A stretch of DNA of 64,000 bases. Origin: CAYFHQ01 sp964342805. Its GTDB lineage: Bacteria > Bacillota > Clostridia > Peptostreptococcales > Acidaminobacteraceae. The first letter of the stretch is position 1; each line of letters starts with the position of its first letter. Shown here one piece after another: positions 59,679 through 64,000 of the stretch. Position numbers and translations under genes: made by a program. Under the pieces are notes generated by a model that saw only the letters and a list, made by a program, of their open reading frames with translations, had not been told where the DNA came from and did no database searches. Where the stretch lies: NCBI GenBank assembly GCA_964342805.1, contig CAYFHQ010000002.1, positions 1 to 64,000 of the forward strand, given 5' to 3'.

Positions 59679-61118
59679 ATGGAAAAGCTATTCGATATGC
59701 AAAATATACAAGTGCTCTTGGACTCCATTCGGGACGGTGTACAGGTCATAGACAGCGAGGGTCGCTTGGTTTATTGCAACCGGCGGGCGGCCATGCTGGA
59801 CGATATCAATATTGAAGCCTCTTTAGGCAAGTCTCTGCTGGAGATCTATCCCTCCTTGACAGACCAGACGTCCACCATGCTCCGGGTCCTGCGGACCGGG
59901 TTCTCCATGATGGACATGGAGCAGACCTTTACCACCTACCGGGGGAAAAAGGTGACCACCCTCAATTCGACCTACCCCCTCAAGGACGGGCGGAAGATCA
60001 TTGGGGCGGTGGAAGTGTCCAGCAATATAACGGAGGTCAAGGCCCTCAGTGAACGGGTAGTAGACTTGCAATCACAGGTCTTGGGGGAGAAACCAGCGGT
60101 TAAGGCGGACATGGCCAAGTATACCTTTGAAGACATTATTACCGACGACATCCACCTCATGCAGACCAAGTCTCTGGCCATGAAGGTGGCACAAATCGAC
60201 GCCCCTTTAATGGTTTGTGGGGACACGGGGACAGGCAAGGAACTCTTGGTCCAGTCCATTCATAATGCCTCCCATAGAAGGAGCAAGCCCTTTATTGCCC
60301 AAAACTGTGCGGCCATACCGGGGACCCTTCTTGAAGGGATCTTGTTTGGAACCAAAAAGGGGGGCTTTACGGGATCAGTGGACCGGCCGGGTCTCTTTGA
60401 GCTGGCAGAAGGGGGTACCCTCTTCTTGGACGAGATCAACTCCATGCCCATGGACCTCCAGGCCAAGCTCCTCCGGGTCTTGCAGGAAGGGACCCTGCGC
60501 CGGATCGGTGACACCAAGTCCAAGGTAGTCAATGTCCGGGTCATTGCAGCCACCAACCTGGACCCTGAGGAAGCGGTAACCCAAAGCCAACTACGCCGGG
60601 ACCTCTACTACAGGCTCAATACGGTCCAGTTGGTCTTGCCACCACTGAAGGACCGCAAGGTGGACATACCGGTCTTAGCCAACCACTTTGTCCACAAGTG
60701 CAATGAAAAGCTCTACCGCCACGTGACCCATATCCACAAGGAAGTCATGGAGCGGTTTATGGAGTATGACTGGCCGGGGAACGTCCGGGAACTGGAACAT
60801 GCCATTGAAGGGGCCATGGCGGTCCTGGATGGCACGGAAATCCGCCTGGAAGACCTGCCGCCTAAGTTCCAGCTACTGAGCCCCACCAGCATGGCCAGGG
60901 GAGCGGGTAGTGGGTCACTTATTGAGGACGGTTCGACCGCTAATGAAACCGGAGACGCTGGGGTGGAACCCCTTATGGAAACCCTGTCACGCCTGGAGGA
61001 AGACCTGATTCAAAAGGCCTTTGAGGCTTGTGGGGGCAACGTGTCTAAGACGGCCAAGCAGCTTAAGGTGCCCCGTCAGACCTTGCAGTATAAGTTGAAG
61101 AAGTTTGGCTTGAGCTAG
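59679..61118 (+). CDS. Sigma-54-dependent transcriptional activator (PAS-AAA-Fis)
   Basis: 479 residues. PAS sensor domain (about 8-115), AAA domain with Walker A GDTGTGKE, and a loop GGFTGS (228-233) in place of the canonical GAFTGA, then GGTLFLDEIN, and a C-terminal Fis-type helix-turn-helix (CGGNVSKTAKQLKVPRQTLQYKLKKFGL). It should activate a sigma-54 promoter: one lies upstream of kdd. GGGAGG suits ATG 59679. Its target is inferred from location and matching dyads. Confidence 0.92.
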   Translation: MEKLFDMQNIQVLLDSIRDGVQVIDSEGRLVYCNRRAAMLDDINIEASLGKSLLEIYPSLTDQTSTMLRVLRTGFSMMDMEQTFTTYRGKKVTTLNSTYPLKDGRKIIGAVEVSSNITEVKALSERVVDLQSQVLGEKPAVKADMAKYTFEDIITDDIHLMQTKSLAMKVAQIDAPLMVCGDTGTGKELLVQSIHNASHRRSKPFIAQNCAAIPGTLLEGILFGTKKGGFTGSVDRPGLFELAEGGTLFLDEINSMPMDLQAKLLRVLQEGTLRRIGDTKSKVVNVRVIAATNLDPEEAVTQSQLRRDLYYRLNTVQLVLPPLKDRKVDIPVLANHFVHKCNEKLYRHVTHIHKEVMERFMEYDWPGNVRELEHAIEGAMAVLDGTEIRLEDLPPKFQLLSPTSMARGAGSGSLIEDGSTANETGDAGVEPLMETLSRLEEDLIQKAFEACGGNVSKTAKQLKVPRQTLQYKLKKFGLS

Positions 61119-61393
61119 GACGACCACAAGAACAACAGAATGTAAGAATAATCAAACTGCTGAATTTTCAGCACATCACATGCCGGAAATTCGGCGTTTT
61201 TTATGCCTAGATAGACACAAGCCCTTGCAAGACCTGAGTTTATCTGAATACTTTTGAATGCTTTGTAACAAGTGAAAAAAAGTTAAGGGGTGTCGGGAAA
61301 ATGTTTTCCTGAAAGAGTTGAGTTTTTCCAAGGGTTTGGCCTCTTGCTTGCAAATATCCGACAAAAACAGTCTGAATTAAGTGGCGGAAAAGT
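61119..61393. other. Regulatory region between the sigma-54 activator and kdd
   Basis: Contains two 16-base dyads (see separate entry) about 200-235 bases before the sigma-54 promoter. The remainder shows no gene or known RNA. Confidence 0.6.
61158..61196. promoter_or_regulatory. Two upstream activator dyads for the kdd sigma-54 promoter
   Basis: TGCTGAATTTTCAGCA (61158-61173) and TGCCGGAAATTCGGCG (61181-61196) share the pattern TGCyGrAwwTTCrGCr with 23 bases between their starts. The same pattern occurs at 59589 before the activator gene. Probably activator-binding sites (UAS). Confidence 0.65.
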
Positions 61394-61409
61394 TGGCACA
61401 GGCCTTGCT
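61394..61409 (+). promoter_or_regulatory. Sigma-54 (-24/-12) promoter of kdd
   Basis: TGGCACAGGCCTTGCT equals TGGCAC-N5-TTGCT, the full consensus of sigma-54 promoters with exact spacing. It lies 53-68 bases before the kdd start and after a PAS-AAA-Fis activator gene. Confidence 0.9.
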
Positions 61410-61461
61410 CTATATATGGCCGATAGCAAAAAAACGTAAAAATGCGTGGGAGGAAAAGAAA

Positions 61462-62499
61462 ATGAAAAAAGGAAACAAATTCGGTACACACCGCGTTATC
61501 GAGCCAGTGGGTACGCTACCACAGCCAGCTGAGCGCGTGGACAACACAATGGAAATCTACGACAACGAGGTTCTAATCGACGTTCAAACTCTGAACATTG
61601 ACTCTGCAAGCTTTACACAAATTAAAGAGCAGGCAGGCGGCGATGTGGAAGAAATCAAGAACATCATGACAAACATCGTAAAGACTCGCGGTAAGCACCA
61701 CAACCCTGTAACAGGTTCCGGTGGTATGCTCATCGGTACAGTAAAGGAAATCGGTCCGGCCCTAGAAGGCAAGACAGACCTCAAGGTGGGCGACAAGCTT
61801 GCTACTCTGGTTTCCCTTTCCCTAACACCTCTAACAATCAACGAAATCAAGGAAGTTCGTAAGGACATCGACCAGGTAGACATCGATGGTCAAGCCATCC
61901 TGTTTGAGTCTGGTATCTACGCTAAGCTTCCAGAAGATATTGAGCAGAACCTAGCCCTTTCCGTACTGGACGTTGCCGGAGCACCTGCACAGGCCCGTAA
62001 GCTAGGTAAAGAAGGCGACACAGTAGTAGTAATCGGTGGCGCTGGTAAATCCGGTATGCTTTGCCTATACGAAGCAAAGAAAAAAGTAGGTCCAAATGGT
62101 ACGGTTATCTGCCTGGGTCACTCCATGAAGTCCATGGAAAGAGCCAAGCGTGCCAACCTAGCTGACCACTACGTAGCAATTGACGCTACAAAGCCAGTAG
62201 AAGTACTAGACGTTATCTCTGAGCTAACAAACGGTGAAATGGCTGACGTTACAATCAACTGTGTAAACGTACCAAACACTGAAATGTCTTGTATCCTTGC
62301 TACAAAGGCTGACGGCATTATCTACTTCTTCTCCATGGCAACAAGCTTTACAGCTGCTGCCCTTGGTGCAGAAGGCGTTGGTATGGACACGACAATGATC
62401 GTTGGTAACGGTTATGCCCGTGGCCATGCGGAGATCGCACTGAACATCATGCGTGAGTCTAAGGATCTACGCGAAATCTACACTGAGCTCTATGCTTAA
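61462..62499 (+). CDS. kdd: L-erythro-3,5-diaminohexanoate dehydrogenase
   Basis: 345 residues. NAD-dependent oxidation of 3,5-diaminohexanoate to 5-amino-3-oxohexanoate in lysine fermentation. GXGXXG-like VVVIGGAGKSGMLCLYEAKK is the Rossmann motif; the N-terminal FGTHRVIEPVGTLPQPAERVDN and C-terminal GYARGHAEIALNIMRES match Kdd. Start at 61462 is behind GGGAGG; an earlier GTG frame would include the sigma-54 promoter. kamA follows, separated by a structured intergenic RNA candidate. Confidence 0.93.
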   Translation: MKKGNKFGTHRVIEPVGTLPQPAERVDNTMEIYDNEVLIDVQTLNIDSASFTQIKEQAGGDVEEIKNIMTNIVKTRGKHHNPVTGSGGMLIGTVKEIGPALEGKTDLKVGDKLATLVSLSLTPLTINEIKEVRKDIDQVDIDGQAILFESGIYAKLPEDIEQNLALSVLDVAGAPAQARKLGKEGDTVVVIGGAGKSGMLCLYEAKKKVGPNGTVICLGHSMKSMERAKRANLADHYVAIDATKPVEVLDVISELTNGEMADVTINCVNVPNTEMSCILATKADGIIYFFSMATSFTAAALGAEGVGMDTTMIVGNGYARGHAEIALNIMRESKDLREIYTELYA

Positions 62500-62523
62500 T
62501 CTGCACCTCAAGAATTTGCCGTT

Positions 62524-62712
62524 ATAAACCATTGAGACAAACCGCAAGCCCGTCCCGTCACATGCTGACCCCATTCGGCGGGAGGGTGCGTGGATTGTAT
62601 AGAGGCTGAATAAGAATGTGCGCCGCCGGGCAACCGGCGCTGCAGTTTGTTGTTAACCGACCTTACCGACCCTTTACCCCTGCGGCTACGGACTTAGCTG
62701 CGTACATTCTTT
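62524..62712 (+). ncRNA. Structured RNA candidate between kdd and kamA
   Basis: Visible helices: AGAATGTGCG (62613-62622) with CGTACATTCT (62701-62710), ten pairs; a hairpin CGCCGG-GCAA-CCGGCG (62624-62639); and CTGCAG (62640-62645) with CTGCGG (62680-62685). These form a closed multi-helix element that ends right before the kamA ribosome-binding site (AGGAGG at 62725). No known riboswitch family matches by eye. Confidence 0.55.
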
Positions 62713-62734
62713 GGGAGCCCAATTAGGAGGACGC

Positions 62735-63985
62735 ATGCGTCATTATACTGAAATTGAAATGTGGAAAGACGTGCCACAGGAAGACTGGGACAACTGGCAG
62801 TGGCAAGTACGTAACCGCATTGATTCCCTAGAAGACCTGAAAAAAGTAATTAACCTGACTGAAGAAGAAGAAGAGGGTGTTAAGAAGTCCCTGGAAATTC
62901 TTCGTATGGGCATTACACCATACTATGCAGCCCTTATGGACCAGAACGATCCAAACTGTCCAGTTCGTAAGCAAGCTGTTCCAACTATTGCAGAAACACA
63001 TCGTTCCGACGCTGATATGGACGATCCACTCCACGAAGACACGGATTCTCCGGTTCCTGGTCTAACTCACCGTTACCCAGACCGTGTACTTCTACTGATC
63101 ACAGACATGTGTTCTATGTACTGCCGTCACTGTACCCGCCGTCGTTTTGCCGGTGCTCAAGATGATGTAGTACCTACAGACCGCATCGATGCTGCGATCG
63201 AGTACATCCGCAACACACCTGTTGTTCGTGACGTACTACTTTCCGGTGGTGACGCCCTACTGGTTTCGGACGAGCGTTTAGAATACATTATTTCTCGACT
63301 ACGTGAGATTCCACACGTACAGATCATCCGTATTGGTTCCCGTACACCAGTTGTACTGCCACAGCGTATTACGCCGAAGTTGGTAGACATGCTGAAGAAG
63401 TACCACCCAGTATGGTTGAACACCCACTTCAACCACTCCAAGGAAATCACACCTGAAACCAAAGAAGCCTGTCGTCTTATGGCAGACGCTGGTATCCCTC
63501 TGGGCAACCAGTCCGTACTGCTTCGGGGTGTAAATGACTGCGTTCACACCATGCGCCACCTGGTTCATGACCTGGTAATGATGCGTGTTCGCCCATACTA
63601 CATTTACCAGTGTGACCTTTCCGTTGGTATCGAGCACTTTAGAACACCTGTGTCTAAGGGTATTGAAATCATTGAAGGCCTACGTGGCCATACGTCTGGC
63701 TACTGTATCCCAACATTTGTTGTGGACGCACCAGGCGGCGGTGGCAAGACGCCAGTTATGCCACAGTACATGATCTCCCAGTCTCCAAAGCGGGTAGTTC
63801 TTCGTAACTTCGAAGGTGTAGTTACAACCTATGCTGAGCCTGAGCCATATGCAGACGAGTGCCAGTGCCCAGACTGCGTGGAAAACCGTCACAAGCTGAT
63901 CGGTGTTGGTGGCCTACTTCAAGGTAACCAGGTAAACCTAGAGCTTGCTAGCCTAGAGCGACATGACCGGTCCCACCACGAATAA
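62735..63985 (+). CDS. kamA: L-lysine 2,3-aminomutase
   Basis: 416 residues, the exact length of the Clostridium subterminale enzyme. Radical SAM enzyme with a PLP: cluster motif CSMYCRHC (Cys126, Cys130, Cys133), GGGGKTPV with the probable PLP lysine, and DAPGGGGKTPVMPQ. It converts lysine to beta-lysine, the first step of lysine fermentation. Start at 62735 suits AGGAGG; 24 bases of longer frame run back into the structured RNA. The downstream kam genes lie beyond the window edge. Confidence 0.96.
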   Translation: MRHYTEIEMWKDVPQEDWDNWQWQVRNRIDSLEDLKKVINLTEEEEEGVKKSLEILRMGITPYYAALMDQNDPNCPVRKQAVPTIAETHRSDADMDDPLHEDTDSPVPGLTHRYPDRVLLLITDMCSMYCRHCTRRRFAGAQDDVVPTDRIDAAIEYIRNTPVVRDVLLSGGDALLVSDERLEYIISRLREIPHVQIIRIGSRTPVVLPQRITPKLVDMLKKYHPVWLNTHFNHSKEITPETKEACRLMADAGIPLGNQSVLLRGVNDCVHTMRHLVHDLVMMRVRPYYIYQCDLSVGIEHFRTPVSKGIEIIEGLRGHTSGYCIPTFVVDAPGGGGKTPVMPQYMISQSPKRVVLRNFEGVVTTYAEPEPYADECQCPDCVENRHKLIGVGGLLQGNQVNLELASLERHDRSHHE

Positions 63986-64000
63986 GTAGCAATCAAACAG

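Noticed and set aside
61381..61461. GTG at 61381 as the kdd start
   Set aside because: It would place the sigma-54 promoter inside the coding sequence; the ATG at 61462 has a strong ribosome site.
62613..62710. A lysine, SAM or cobalamin riboswitch upstream of kamA
   Set aside because: None of the core sequences of those families is present; the GGCAACC string is simply the GNRA loop of a hairpin.
1..64000. CRISPR arrays, insertion sequences or prophage genes
   Set aside because: No regularly spaced repeats, transposase, integrase or phage-like proteins were seen anywhere in the window.

Overview
The window reads as chromosomal DNA from an anaerobic, amino-acid-fermenting member of the Clostridia (Bacillota) with medium GC content. 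Evidence includes the mcsA-mcsB-clpC-radA-disA-carD-yacL-ispD-ispF gene order of Gram-positive bacteria, strong Shine-Dalgarno sites, a T-box, PyrR leader elements, an adenosylcobalamin-dependent (class II) ribonucleotide reductase, the arginine deiminase pathway, and the start of a lysine-fermentation locus (kdd, kamA) behind a sigma-54 promoter. The species cannot be named from the sequence alone.

Layout. 1-101: 3' end of a 5S rRNA gene and its terminator. 102-6572: a long regulatory region, nrdJ, a NIF3-like protein and an EF-G paralogue. 6774-19582: protein quality control and DNA integrity (mcsA, mcsB, clpC, radA, disA), carD, a PIN/TRAM protein, ispD-ispF, and T-box-controlled proS. 19685-23280: mostly minus strand, with rnhA, a YkuS-like protein, mgsA on the plus strand, and an arsR-permease-thioredoxin operon whose last gene has an in-frame TGA that is very probably selenocysteine. 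23385-26675: a DnaA-box cluster, a cobalamin riboswitch and btuF-btuC-btuD. 26819-37124: a STAS-like protein, PepF, a diguanylate cyclase, NfeD/SPFH, DUF2089/DUF4097, an amidohydrolase and a FliD-like protein. 37341-46837: a second DUF4097 protein, a uracil permease with two PyrR elements, a split chromate transporter, a DAK2-DegV fusion, small membrane and redox proteins, and veg. 47262-50663: arcA, arcB and arcC, each a separate unit. 50806-55763: a GGDEF-EAL protein under a c-di-GMP-I riboswitch, ispE, a GntR regulator, DUF1934 and a winged-helix protein. 56036-63985: photolyase, an SF1 helicase, a sigma-54 activator, kdd and kamA; the lysine locus runs off the right edge.

How the parts connect. 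Arginine and lysine catabolism are the main energy routes visible. B12 links NrdJ (a B12 enzyme) to the riboswitch-controlled uptake operon, and the non-coding regions next to both carry DnaA-box-like sequences. Second messengers appear as c-di-AMP (DisA) and c-di-GMP (a cyclase, a phosphodiesterase and its riboswitch).

The most interesting items are the putative selenocysteine thioredoxin-like protein in an arsenic-type operon, the DnaA-box cluster upstream of the B12 uptake operon, matching dyads in front of the sigma-54 activator and its target kdd, a folded RNA candidate between kdd and kamA, and paired PyrR elements on the uracil permease mRNA.
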